A stretch of DNA of 64,000 bases from the NCBI RefSeq assembly GCF_019931275.1, contig NZ_JAIOTY010000002.1:826131-890130 (forward strand). The letters are read 5' to 3'. How positions within the stretch are numbered: the first letter of the stretch is position 1; every line of letters starts with the position of its first letter. The DNA comes from Nitratidesulfovibrio sp. SRB-5 (GTDB taxonomy: Bacteria > Desulfobacterota > Desulfovibrionia > Desulfovibrionales > Desulfovibrionaceae). Below the pieces are notes generated by a model. The model did not search any database, had not been told where the DNA came from, and worked only from the letters and a program-made list of their open reading frames with translations. The position numbers and the translations under genes are program-made. Shown here in pieces: positions 44,243-53,174 of this stretch.

Positions 44243-44302
44243 GCGGAGCGCCATTTTTCCACGGATGAGCGCCATCGGCGGGTAGGCGGAGCGCCATTTT
44301 TT
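44219..44302 (+). repeat. 43-bp tandem duplication of the moaA 3' end
   Basis: Copy 1 (from 44219) holds the last moaA codons, stop, and GGCGGAGCGCCATTTTT. Copy 2 (from 44262) repeats it with one base change, so MSAIGG-stop and the short hairpin with T-run occur twice. The doubled GGCGGAGCGCC/T-run may work as a weak tandem terminator. Confidence 0.85.
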
Positions 44303-44361
44303 CTTCCTCCGTCCGGCAGGTTCCGGACGACGCCCGATAGAACAGACAGTGCAGGCAACGA

Positions 44362-44390
44362 GAAGGCGGGGTCCGGTGGACCCCGCCTTC
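44362..44390 (+). terminator. Strong hairpin downstream of moaA
   Basis: GAAGGCGGGGTCC, GGT loop, GGACCCCGCCTTC: a 13-bp perfect stem with no T-run. Probable 3' end of the fdhE-moaA transcript. Confidence 0.6.
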
Positions 44391-44870
44391 GTGCGTTCAT
44401 GCCGGGCGCACCCGGTGGCGTTCATGCGCCGTGCATCCGGTGTGCCTTCCACCGATATGCGGTTGCGCCGGGGATGCCGCGAAGGCCTTGCGCGTGGACA
44501 GAAACAGCCGGAGCGACACCACGGGCACGGTGCTGTTCGACGATGCACCCACGGGCGAAGCATCCGACCCTGAGTGCTGCGGGACTGCGCAGAAAATGCA
44601 TGGCTGGTGGCCTTTCCGTGTTCCTTTTGCCGGAAGCCCGCAGTGCCGTTTGCATTCGATTGGCGTGAATCGCTTTCCGGAAAAGAGGGGTGCTCGCGCC
44701 AGGCGGAAAAAAAGCGCCGCCCGGCATGTTTCCGGGCGGCGCAAGGGGTATGCGGGGGAGGGGCTCCGCCGTGGGTTTCCCGGGCGGTTCCCCGGGGGGC
44801 GGATGCCGTGCGGTCTCGGGGTGCACGCGACGACCGCGGGCTGCCGCCCCCCTCGTGGTCCGGGTGTCAG
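44391..44870. other. Convergent intergenic region, moaA to cstA
   Basis: 480 bp without a supported gene. It holds the cstA terminator at 44707-44742. The rest contains only overlapping open frames without start signals. Confidence 0.45.
44707..44742 (-). terminator. Rho-independent terminator for cstA
   Basis: GCGCCGCCCGG and CCGGGCGGCGC form a perfect 11-bp stem; on the minus strand it is followed by seven or more T residues. Confidence 0.92.
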
Positions 44871-46682
44871 CTATTCGGTGACCACCTGGAGCACTTCCTC
44901 GCCGTCCTCGTCGGTCACGGTCTTCTGGATGGCCAGCAACTGCATCCAGCGCTTCACCGTGCCCACGATGACCACCGCCATCAGGCACATGACGATGATG
45001 GCCAGCGAGGAGAGCAGGTACAGGCCCTTGGGCAGGTAGTTGTTCATCACGTTCAGGTAGCCGGCCCAGAAGGTGATGACCACCATGGACAGGCCGGGGA
45101 TGGCGGTCATCCACGCGTACTTGGCCTTGTTCATGCGGATGATCATGGTGGTGCCGATCAGCAGGCCCACGGCTGCCAGCAACTGGTTGGACATGCCGAA
45201 CAGGGGCCAGATGGTCGAGATGTCACCGGTGTACACCAGGTAACCCCACGACGCGGTGAACAGCGCGCTGGTGATCAGGATGCCGGGCATCCAGCGCTTT
45301 TCTGCGAACTTGGGAACCACAGTGCCGATCATTTCCTGCAGGAAGAAACGGCCCACGCGGGTGCCGGTGTCCACGGCGGTGAGGATGAACACCGCTTCGA
45401 ACATGATGGCGAAGTGGTACCAGTACGACATCAGGTGTTCCATGAACGGGATGGACGAGAAGATGTGCGCCATGCCCACGGCCAGCGAAACCGCGCCGCC
45501 GGGACGGCCCTGGATGTTTTCGCCCACGGCCTGGGCCAGGTGGGGCAGGTCCACGGGGGTCATGCCCAGCTTGGCGTACACGGCCGGGGCGGAGTTGATG
45601 GCGAAGTAGTCGGCGGGCACCAGCACGCAGGCGGCGATCAGGGCCATGATGGCCACGAAGCCTTCGGTGAGCATGGCGCCGTAGCCCACGAAGAGCAGGT
45701 CGCGTTCGTTGCCGATCATCTTGGGGGTGGTGCCGGTGGCGATGATGGCGTGGAAGCCGGACAGCGCGCCGCAGGCGATGGTGATGAACAGGAACGGGAA
45801 CACCGCGCCGGGGATGATGGGGCCGCCGCCGTTCACGAACGGGGTGATGGCTTCCATCTGCAGGGTGGGATGCACCCAGAAGATGCCCACGGCCAGCGCC
45901 GCGATGGTGCCGATCTTCAGGTAGGTGGACAGGTAGTCGCGCGGGCACAGCAGCAGCCACACCGGCAGTACCGACGCGGCGAAGCCGTACACCGGGATGG
46001 ACAGCGCGATGGTGTGGCGCGACATGTTGAACCACGAGGACAGCACCGGATGTTCCACCACGTACGGGCCGGCCAGGATGGCCAGGGCCAGCAGCACCAC
46101 GCCGATGATGGAGGCGCCCTTCACGTCGCCGTCGCGCCACACGTGCAGGTACACGCCCATCAGCAGCGCGATGGGAATGGTGGCGAACACGGTGAAGGTG
46201 CCCCAGGCGCTGTCGTGCATGGCGTTGACCACGGCGATGGACAGGCCCGCCAGGGTCAGGATGAGGATGAACAGCACCGCGAACGAGGCCACCGAGCCGG
46301 TGAACTTGTCGATTTCCTTGGAGGCGATGTAGGCGAGGCTCTGGCCCTTGTGGCGCACCGAGGCGAACAGCACCACGGTGTCATGCACCGCGCCAGCCAC
46401 CACGCAGCCCACAAGGATCCACAGGGTGCCCGGCAGGTAGCCGAACTGTGCGGCCAGCACCGGGCCAAGCAGCGGCCCTGCCGCCGCGATGGCGGCAAAA
46501 TGGTGCCCGAAGAGCACGTATTTGTTGGTTTCCACGTAATCGTGTCCGTCGGCCATGCGTACCGCCGGGGTCGGCCTGCCGGGTTTTACCCCCAGGACCG
46601 TGCGGGTCAGGAAAAGCCCGTAGAAGCGATAGGCGATGGCGAAGACGCATAGTGCAGCGAAAACGAGCGTCAAAGCGTTCAT
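44871..46682 (-). CDS. cstA: CstA/BtsT-family membrane transporter
   Basis: A 603-residue polytopic protein with about sixteen helices. Signatures: ADGHDYVETNKYVLFGHHFA, AGPLLGPVLAAQFGYLPG, AGAVHDTVVLFASVRHKG, FHAIIATGTTPKMIGNERD and FGMSNQLLAAVGLLIG. Members take up pyruvate (BtsT, YjiY) or peptides (CstA). The start at 46682 follows GGAGGAACACG. A LytS/LytTR two-component pair upstream on the same strand makes the BtsSR-BtsT pyruvate system the best model. Pyruvate is a major carbon source for sulfate reducers, so this fits. Confidence 0.95.
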   Translation of the reverse strand: MNALTLVFAALCVFAIAYRFYGLFLTRTVLGVKPGRPTPAVRMADGHDYVETNKYVLFGHHFAAIAAAGPLLGPVLAAQFGYLPGTLWILVGCVVAGAVHDTVVLFASVRHKGQSLAYIASKEIDKFTGSVASFAVLFILILTLAGLSIAVVNAMHDSAWGTFTVFATIPIALLMGVYLHVWRDGDVKGASIIGVVLLALAILAGPYVVEHPVLSSWFNMSRHTIALSIPVYGFAASVLPVWLLLCPRDYLSTYLKIGTIAALAVGIFWVHPTLQMEAITPFVNGGGPIIPGAVFPFLFITIACGALSGFHAIIATGTTPKMIGNERDLLFVGYGAMLTEGFVAIMALIAACVLVPADYFAINSAPAVYAKLGMTPVDLPHLAQAVGENIQGRPGGAVSLAVGMAHIFSSIPFMEHLMSYWYHFAIMFEAVFILTAVDTGTRVGRFFLQEMIGTVVPKFAEKRWMPGILITSALFTASWGYLVYTGDISTIWPLFGMSNQLLAAVGLLIGTTMIIRMNKAKYAWMTAIPGLSMVVITFWAGYLNVMNNYLPKGLYLLSSLAIIVMCLMAVVIVGTVKRWMQLLAIQKTVTDEDGEEVLQVVTE

Positions 46683-46710
46683 CGTGTTCCTCCGTTGATG
46701 CTGTCGGTTT

Positions 46711-46733
46711 GCCAGTGTTCATGGAACACTGGC
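46711..46733. promoter_or_regulatory. Perfect 10-bp inverted repeat in the cstA leader
   Basis: GCCAGTGTTC, ATG, GAACACTGGC, centred about 40 bp upstream of the cstA start. It could be a regulator-binding site or a leader hairpin near the ribosome binding site. Confidence 0.5.
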
Positions 46734-47251
46734 GGGTGCCCTGTGTGCAGTTTCCAGTTCTTGGGCGAATATTCGGAGGAAAACACGGTTCCTGGCAATG
46801 CACCTTGTTGCGATGTGCACTTTTTCATGTGTGGGATGCAGGAAAGAAGGTCCGAAATGCCTTGGCGCGCGGGGAACGGCTTTTTTCATGGCGAAAGAGT
46901 GCGCGACCGAGGTGTGCATTCCGAGCGCGTATTTTTATAATACACTTGAAGTAAAGGATATTTTCCGGGGCATGGTCTGCTCCGGGCAAGGCAGGGCGTG
47001 TGCGGGCGGGTCCGGGCTTGCTGGGCGGCAAGGGGCGTAACGGCAGGGAGGGGGGCGGGTTGCGCGGGAGGCGTGCGGGGAGGGGAGAAAGGCGGCCTGC
47101 AATCCGACGGGTTTCGGATGCAGGGCCATGCCCGGGGTAGACCGGATCAGCGCCAGCACCACCCCCGCCAGCGAGAAGACCTGCATGAGGCGACCGTAAA
47201 GAAAATGGCGGCAGGCAGGCGCGGCAACGCGGCGGGCCGCTTTGCCCCGTG
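46734..47251. other. AT-richer regulatory region upstream of cstA
   Basis: About 500 bp between lytS-type and cstA genes. It includes unusually AT-rich DNA at 46928-46965 with TATAAT at 46936-46941, and repeated TGTGCAC/GTGCA-like words near 46797-46830. The cstA promoter and regulator sites are expected here. No gene is supported. Confidence 0.45.
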
Positions 47252-49063
47252 CTACTGCAACTGCTGGCGCGGAATGCGGAACGAGATGCGCGTGCCCCTG
47301 CCCGGCTCGCTGTCTATGCGCATGGCGTACGAAGGGCCGTACATCTGCATCAGCCGCTGGTTGCAGTTGCGCGCGCCTATCCCGTCACGCAGGCTTTCGA
47401 CCATGGTGTCGGAGCAGGTCTGCCCGGGCTGGGCCTCGTACGGCGGCTCGTTGCGGGCTTCGACGTACATGTGGGGCGAAAGGTCGCTGGCGTCCGGGGC
47501 CAGGATGGCGTTGCGGGTGTCGTCGTCCATGCCCGCGCCGTCGTCCTCCACGGTCACCAGCAGGTGGTCGCCGTCCGCATGGGCCGAAAGGCGCACCAGC
47601 CCGCCTTCCTCGCGGGCCAGGATGCCGTGGCGCACGCTGTTTTCCACCAGCGGCTGGATGAGCAGCGGGGGAATCAGCCAGTCGGCGGTGCCGGGGGCAA
47701 GGTCGATGTCGGCGCGAATGCGGTCGCCGAAGCGGGCCTGCTCGATGACCAGGTACGAGCGCACCTGCTCCAGTTCCTCGGACAGGCGGATGGCCCCCCG
47801 GCTGGAATCGAGGTTGCGGCGCATGTACCGGGCAAGGTCCAGGATCAGGTCGCGGGCCTGGCCGGGCGCGGTGCGGCAGAACGAAGCCACCGTGTTCAGC
47901 GAGTTGAACAGGAAGTGCGGGTTGATCTGGGCTTGCAGGCGCCGGATTTCGGCGCGGGCGATGAGTTGGTTCTTGATGCCGATCTCTTCCAGTTCGATCT
48001 GGGTGGAGAACAGGTCGGCCAGCCCCTTGGCCAGTTCGAAGCGGGTCTGGTCCAGCGGGCGGTTCTTGGTTCCGTACAGCTTCAGGCACCCCAGAATCTG
48101 GCCACCCTTGCGCAGTGGCACGATGATGGCGTCCGTCAGCGGGCAGCCGGGCTGGCGGCAGCCGATGGAATCGCGGTCGCGCACGAACAGCGGCTCGCCC
48201 GTTTCCGCCACCCGCCGTGTGGCCATGGTGCGTACCTGAAATCCGGACATGTGGTGATCGTCACCGGCGCCCACGTGGGCCAGCACCAGATCGCCCCCGG
48301 TCAGGGCCACGGCGGCCACGTGGGTCTCGTCCAGGATGATTTCCGCCGTGGCCTGGGCGGATGCGCGCGTCAGGCCCGAGCGCAGGTGAGACAGGGTCCG
48401 GTTGGCGATGGACAGGATCTGCCGGGCCTGGGTGGAGTCGCGCAGGTCGCGGAAGTGCAGTTGCATGCGCAGGGCCTGCACGAACAGCGCCGCGCCCATG
48501 GCGTTGATGAGGATCATGGGCAGGCTGATTACCCGCACCAGTTCCACGGCCTCGGTGAACGGTTCGGCCAGCCACAGCACGAGGCCCATGTGGTAGGTCT
48601 CGCCGATCAGGCCCAGGGTCAGGGCCGTGGCCCAGTCCAGCCGCCGTTCCGGAAAGCGCCACGCCACCAGACCGGCCAGTATCCCCTCGCTCAGGGTGGC
48701 AAGGCCGCACGGCAGCGCGCTGAAGCCGCCCACGTCGATGAGGTAGCGGTGCCCGGCGGCGATGATGCCCGCCCCTGCTCCCACCACCGGCCCGCCGAAC
48801 AGCCCGGCGGTGATCACGCCCATGGCCCGCAGGTTGGCGAAGGACTGGAACACGAAGTTGCCGGTGTAGGTGCCCAGGATGCCGAACATGCCGAACATGG
48901 CCACCAGCAGGGCAGTGGCCCACAACGGGCGCGAGCGCCCGGGCCCCACCTTGTCCAGCGGGGCGACGGTCATGATGGCGAAGCCCCCGGCCAGCAGCAG
49001 GCCGAAGCGCTGGGTCAGGGTAATGAACAGTTCCGGTACGTGGGGGGAAAGTATCGGGTCCAT
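47252..49063 (-). CDS. LytS/BtsS-type sensor histidine kinase
   Basis: A 603-residue kinase starting at 49063 (GAAGAGGG upstream). Five or six membrane helices of the 5TMR-LYT type (FANLRAMGVITAGLFGGPVV, GAGAGIIAAGHRYLIDVGGFS), a GAF-like domain (AVALTGGDLVLAHVGAG, GCLKLYGTKNRPLDQTRFE), the His_kinase domain with RRLQAQINPHFLFNSLNTV, and HATPase (PPLLIQPLVENSVRHGI, VEDDGAGMDDDT). LytS-type kinases pair with LytTR regulators, as here. By analogy to E. coli BtsS it may sense extracellular pyruvate to control the adjacent cstA. Confidence 0.93.
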   Translation of the reverse strand: MDPILSPHVPELFITLTQRFGLLLAGGFAIMTVAPLDKVGPGRSRPLWATALLVAMFGMFGILGTYTGNFVFQSFANLRAMGVITAGLFGGPVVGAGAGIIAAGHRYLIDVGGFSALPCGLATLSEGILAGLVAWRFPERRLDWATALTLGLIGETYHMGLVLWLAEPFTEAVELVRVISLPMILINAMGAALFVQALRMQLHFRDLRDSTQARQILSIANRTLSHLRSGLTRASAQATAEIILDETHVAAVALTGGDLVLAHVGAGDDHHMSGFQVRTMATRRVAETGEPLFVRDRDSIGCRQPGCPLTDAIIVPLRKGGQILGCLKLYGTKNRPLDQTRFELAKGLADLFSTQIELEEIGIKNQLIARAEIRRLQAQINPHFLFNSLNTVASFCRTAPGQARDLILDLARYMRRNLDSSRGAIRLSEELEQVRSYLVIEQARFGDRIRADIDLAPGTADWLIPPLLIQPLVENSVRHGILAREEGGLVRLSAHADGDHLLVTVEDDGAGMDDDTRNAILAPDASDLSPHMYVEARNEPPYEAQPGQTCSDTMVESLRDGIGARNCNQRLMQMYGPSYAMRIDSEPGRGTRISFRIPRQQLQ

Positions 49064-49196
49064 GCGGCCCTCTTCTGGAACATGTTGCGCGCGCACCCGC
49101 CGCCGCACGGCGGGCAAGGCCCGCCTGCAAGGGGTGCGCGGCAGGGTCTGGCGGTCAAGGCCCTGCGGCAGTGCGCGGCATTTGCCGTTGTAGTGC

Positions 49197-49979
49197 CTAG
49201 ACGCCCAGCCGGGCGCGAAAATCCCGCGCGCGGTTGCGGCTGACGGTGACCTCGGTGCGGTCCGGGTCGTTCATGACCAGGTGGTACTTGCCGTTGATCC
49301 ACGGCGAAAATTCGGCAATGCGCTCCAGGTTTACCAGCACGGCGCGGTTCACCCGAAAGAACGGCAGCCCGGCCAGGCGTTCTTCCGCCCTGGCCAGCGT
49401 GTTCATGTTGTGGCAGGGCAGGCGCCCTTCGTCGGTAACGGCCACGATGCGCTTTTCCTCGGCCTCTATCATCACCACGTCGCGCGTGGGGATGAGGCTG
49501 ATGCGCCCGCCCTGTTCGATGGCCAGGCGTTCCACCGGCTTGGAGTGCCCCAGCGCGCCCAGCAGGGTGGCCATGGCGTTCTGCAACGGCCGCGTCCCGT
49601 CGGTGGCAAGGCGGCCACGCACCCGGTCCAGGCAGCGGGCCAGCCGGGCCGGGACCACGGGCTTCAGCAGGTAGTCGAGGGCGTTTTCCTCGAAGGCGCG
49701 AATGGCGTGCTCGTCGAAGGCGGTGACGAAGACGAACAGCGGTCCGGCCTCGCCCGGCTGGGCCTGCGCCTGCGCCTCGCGCTGCACGTGGAAGCCGTCG
49801 TGCCCCGGCATCTGGATGTCCTGGAAGACCAGGTCGAACCTTTCTTCCGCCAGCTTGCGCAATGCCTCGCTGGCCGATGCCGCCTCGGCGGCCTCCACGT
49901 CCGGGTAGGCCGAGAGCAGGTAGGCCAGTTCGTCCCTGGCGGGGCGTTCGTCATCGACAATGAGGGCGCGGATGGTCAT
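49197..49979 (-). CDS. LytTR-family response regulator (BtsR-like)
   Basis: A 260-residue regulator starting MTIRALIVDDERPARDELAY. The receiver domain has Asp54 (LVFQDIQMPGHDGF) and a terminal ENALDYLLKPV block. The carboxy half is a LytTR DNA-binding domain: RISLIPTRDVVMIEAEEKRI, LPCHNMNTLARAEERL, FFRVNRAVLVNLERIAEFSP and VTVSRNRARDFRARLG. It is encoded upstream of its kinase with a 133-bp gap. The likely target is cstA. LytTR proteins bind two short direct repeats, which should be sought in the 46.7-47.2 kb region. Confidence 0.94.
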   Translation of the reverse strand: MTIRALIVDDERPARDELAYLLSAYPDVEAAEAASASEALRKLAEERFDLVFQDIQMPGHDGFHVQREAQAQAQPGEAGPLFVFVTAFDEHAIRAFEENALDYLLKPVVPARLARCLDRVRGRLATDGTRPLQNAMATLLGALGHSKPVERLAIEQGGRISLIPTRDVVMIEAEEKRIVAVTDEGRLPCHNMNTLARAEERLAGLPFFRVNRAVLVNLERIAEFSPWINGKYHLVMNDPDRTEVTVSRNRARDFRARLGV

Positions 49980-50080
49980 GGCGAGCCTTTTTGTGGGGAC
50001 GGACCGTTCCGGAAAGAGGACCGCTGGGGCGTGCCGGGGCGCGCTGGCCGCATCGGGCAACGTCAGTGCCAGCCTGGGCC

Positions 50081-50140
50081 TGCCCGTGCCCGGCCGTGTC
50101 CGCCCGTGTCCGACCGCGTCCGGCCGCGTCCGGCCGTGTC
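50081..50140. repeat. 10-bp tandem repeat, six copies
   Basis: Six 10-bp units in register (GCCCGTGCCC, GGCCGTGTCC, GCCCGTGTCC and variants) in the leader of the LytTR gene. Confidence 0.85.
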
Positions 50141-50299
50141 AGTCGGACCGCGCGGCGCGCCGACGGTGGCCCCTTTGCGCCTATCTAGCGCCGGGCAGGG
50201 GGGCTGTCCAGAGGGGGGGGAAGGGGCCTGAATGAGCGCCGCGCGGACCTGTGCGGCCGCGCGGCGAAAGAAGTGGTTTCGGCGGCTGCGGGGCTGCGG

Positions 50300-51133
50300 C
50301 TATTCCGTCATCGCCGCCACTTCCACCGTGGCGTTGTGGGCAATGCCCACCACGTCGAACACGGTGGAAAGGTTGGGCGACACCCCGCTGATGCGCACCG
50401 CGCGGCCCAGGCCTCGGGCGTGGCGCACCAGTTCCGCCAGCACGGCGATGCCCGCGCCGTTCACCGAAACGGACGGTTCGAAATCCAGCACCACGGTGGG
50501 CGCGCCGGTCAGCAGCGCTTCTTCGAACACGTGGCGCAGCACCGGTTCCGCCGGGCTGTTCACCGTGCCGCGTATGCGCACCACGGCGGCGCCGTCGTGG
50601 GCCGCGTCGGTTGCTGTCTCCGTCGCGTTCGCGACATCCGTGACACCCGTGACATCCGTGACACCCGTGACATCAGGGGCATCCGGCCCCGCATCGCGTG
50701 CCGCAGCCGCAGCCTGCAAGTCCACGCCCGGCCCGGCCACCAGACGGATTTCCTCTTCCTTGGCGCGCTTCAGGCGGATGCGTTCCTCGGCCCGGGCCAG
50801 GGCGTGTTCCAGCGCCTCGCGCCGTACCGGCTTGTTGATGAAGTCGGTGGCGTCCAGGTGCAGCGCCTCGATGGCCAGTTCCGTGTCGCCGTGGCCGGTG
50901 ATGACGATGACCTCGCTGCGCGGGTCGGCTTCCTTCAGGGCGCGCAGCACGTCCATGCCGTCGATGCCGGGCATCTTGATGTCGGTCAGCACCACGTCGG
51001 GGCGTTCGCGGTCGAAGCGGATCAACCCCTCCTCGCCCGATTCCGCGGCCAGCGGCACGTGCCCCAGCGCTTCCAGCAGCAGGCCGAACATCTTCAGGGT
51101 GGGCACCTCGTCGTCAATCACCAGGATGCGCAT
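50300..51133 (-). CDS. Response regulator fused to a STAS domain
   Basis: A 277-residue protein starting MRILVIDDEVPTLKMFG. The receiver domain has Asp51 (DVVLTDIKMPGIDG) and VIVITGHGDTELAIEAL. A linker of about 60 residues contains VTDVTGV repeats from a 9-bp DNA repeat. The last 95 residues are a STAS (anti-sigma antagonist-type) domain: VRIRGTVNSPAEPVLRHVF, VVLDFEPSVSVNGAGIAVLA and LGRAVRISGVSPNLSTVFDV. The conserved phosphorylatable Ser of SpoIIAA-type STAS falls at SVSVNGAG. There is no DNA-binding domain, so output is by protein contact. It overlaps the kinase gene by 20 bp. Confidence 0.9.
   Translation of the reverse strand: MRILVIDDEVPTLKMFGLLLEALGHVPLAAESGEEGLIRFDRERPDVVLTDIKMPGIDGMDVLRALKEADPRSEVIVITGHGDTELAIEALHLDATDFINKPVRREALEHALARAEERIRLKRAKEEEIRLVAGPGVDLQAAAAARDAGPDAPDVTGVTDVTGVTDVANATETATDAAHDGAAVVRIRGTVNSPAEPVLRHVFEEALLTGAPTVVLDFEPSVSVNGAGIAVLAELVRHARGLGRAVRISGVSPNLSTVFDVVGIAHNATVEVAAMTE
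50633..50677 (-). repeat. 9-bp in-frame tandem repeat in the RR-STAS linker
   Basis: Five units alternating GACATCCGT and GACACCCGT, encoding the VTDVTGV linker repeats. Confidence 0.85.
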
Positions 51134-53174
51134 GGCTGTCGTCCTTTTTGCCGCCGTGGGGCGGGGTATCGCGGTGGGCGGGCAGGCGCACGTGGAACGC
51201 GGTGCCCTTGCCCTCCGTACTTTCGATGCGGATGTCGCCGCCGTAGTCGCGCACGATGCCGTACACGATGGACAGCCCAAGGCCCATGCCCTGGCCCGTG
51301 ACCTTGGTGGTGAAGAACGGCTGGAAAATCTGCTCGCGCAGCGCCTCTGGAATGCCCGCGCCGTTGTCGGACACGGTGGCCACCACGGCGTTGCCGTCGG
51401 CCTCGGCCCGGGTGGCGATGGTTATCACCCCGCGCAGTCCGCCATCCTTGCGGGCGCGGTCCAGGATGGCGTCGCGGGCGTTGGTCACCAGGTTGAAGAA
51501 CACCTGCTGCAAGCGGTTCTCGTGGGCGCGCACCGGGGGCAGCCCCTCGGCCAGGTCCAGCTTCACCTCCACGTTCTGGAGCAGGAACTGGCGCTCCACC
51601 AGCGGCAGCACGGCGCGGGTGGGCCGGTTGATGTCCAGCGGCTCGATGACCGTATCTGCCTTGCGACCGAACGAACGCAGGGTGTTGATGATTTCCGTGG
51701 CGCGGTCCACCTGGGTGCAGATGTCGCGCGCCACCTCGTGCAGGCGCGATTGCGGCACCGGCAGCCCCTGCTCGATGACCAGCGACAGAAAGTCGCTGCC
51801 CATGCGGATGGCGTTGAGCGGCTGGTTCAGTTCGTGGGCCACCCCGGCGGACATTTCGCCCAGCGACTTCATCTTGGCCGCCTGGATGATCTGGGCGTCC
51901 TTGTCCATCATTTCGGAGATGTCGGTGGTGGACACGATGATGGCGGGCCGCCCGCGATAGCTGATGGGGCAGGCGTGCAGGTTGACGTGGAACACGCTGC
52001 CGTCCTTGCGCACCTGCATGGCCTTGGGAATGTTCAGGCAGCCGCCCGCCGCGTCGCCGCCATCGAACACGGTGTCGAACACGGCGCTGCATTCGCGCAT
52101 CACGTCGCCGCCCAGCGCGGTGAGCGGCAGGCCGTTCAGCTCTGCGCGGGTGTAGCCGTACATTTCCACGGCGCGCGGGTTGGCGTCCAGAATGCGCAGG
52201 TCGGTGCAGTCCACCACGAAAATGGGGTCCGGCCCGCTGTCGAACAGCGAGCGGTACTTGCCCTCCGATTCCTGCAACCGCTTGCGGTACAGCCGGATGG
52301 ACCACACCATGTTGCGGAACGAGTCGGCCAGCTGGATCACCTCGTCGCCGCCGCGCTTGCGGTAGAACACGCAGGTGGGGCAGCTGTGCAGCCTTTCCGG
52401 CGCCTGGCGCGGGCCACGCCGCTGCTCGTCGAAGTGCCAGCAAGGCAGGTCGGTGTTGCTGTAGGCGGGGCAGTCGTGGATGTCCCAGCCCGCGTCGGGC
52501 ACGTCGAGGTCCACGGCGGTATTGAAGTTGCCGCGCGAAAGATCGTCGGAAATGCGCGTCAGCCGCGTGACCGGCGCGGTGATGTACCGGGCGAGGTAGT
52601 GGCTGATGAAGAAGGTTATCACCACCACGGCGGTGATGAAGCCCAGAAAGGTCACCCGCAGCTTGCCCACCAGGCTGTCCATGTGGTCCTTGCTGAGGCC
52701 CACGTGCACGTCGCCGATGCGGTACAGCCCCTCCTTCACCGGCACGGCGATGTCGTAGGCCGACACGCCCATCACGTCCACCAGTTCCACGCTTTTGGCC
52801 GCGCCGTCGGGCAGGGGGTTGGCCATGCGCAGGTATTCCGGAAACGGCTTGATGAAGGTGTGGGCCAGCACGGTGCCCTGGGGGTCGGTGACGAAGATGT
52901 AGGCGATGAACTGGTGCCGTTCGCGCAGCTGGGCCTCGTCGAAGATGAGCCCCACCAGCTGGGCCTCGTCGTTGTCCAGTATGTAGCCCGCCCCGCGCGC
53001 CGCCACGCTGTGGGCAATGGCCGCGCCGCGCAGTTCCAGTTCCGCCGTCAGGCCGGATACCAGAATCCACCGGGCCAGCAGGGCGATGGTGCCGCTGATG
53101 GCCATGATGACCACCAGAATGGTGATGAAGAACTTCTGTTGCAGCCCCAGGCGCTGGAAGCGGCGCAGGATCAT
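51114..53174 (-). CDS. Sensor histidine kinase with a Cys-rich insert after HAMP
   Basis: A 686-residue kinase. A membrane span (KFFITILVVIMAISGTIAL), a Cache-like periplasmic sensor (about 40-175), a second span, and HAMP. Then comes an unusual segment, HDCPAYSNTDLPCWHFDEQ followed by HSCPTCVFY, with four Cys in the style of the 'two-CW' motif. Next are a PAS domain (YRSLFDSGPDPIFVVDC), HisKA with H-box GEMSAGVAHELNQPLNAI, and HATPase (FFNLVTNARDAI, DNGAGIPEALRE, GMGLGLSIVYGI). The Cys group may bind a metal or sense redox. Its start overlaps the binding-protein stop and its end overlaps the RR-STAS gene. Confidence 0.93.
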   Translation of the reverse strand: MILRRFQRLGLQQKFFITILVVIMAISGTIALLARWILVSGLTAELELRGAAIAHSVAARGAGYILDNDEAQLVGLIFDEAQLRERHQFIAYIFVTDPQGTVLAHTFIKPFPEYLRMANPLPDGAAKSVELVDVMGVSAYDIAVPVKEGLYRIGDVHVGLSKDHMDSLVGKLRVTFLGFITAVVVITFFISHYLARYITAPVTRLTRISDDLSRGNFNTAVDLDVPDAGWDIHDCPAYSNTDLPCWHFDEQRRGPRQAPERLHSCPTCVFYRKRGGDEVIQLADSFRNMVWSIRLYRKRLQESEGKYRSLFDSGPDPIFVVDCTDLRILDANPRAVEMYGYTRAELNGLPLTALGGDVMRECSAVFDTVFDGGDAAGGCLNIPKAMQVRKDGSVFHVNLHACPISYRGRPAIIVSTTDISEMMDKDAQIIQAAKMKSLGEMSAGVAHELNQPLNAIRMGSDFLSLVIEQGLPVPQSRLHEVARDICTQVDRATEIINTLRSFGRKADTVIEPLDINRPTRAVLPLVERQFLLQNVEVKLDLAEGLPPVRAHENRLQQVFFNLVTNARDAILDRARKDGGLRGVITIATRAEADGNAVVATVSDNGAGIPEALREQIFQPFFTTKVTGQGMGLGLSIVYGIVRDYGGDIRIESTEGKGTAFHVRLPAHRDTPPHGGKKDDSHAHPGD

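Noticed and set aside
46719-47186. Small frames in the cstA upstream region
   Set aside because: No start signals or hydrophobic or conserved patterns; the region looks regulatory.
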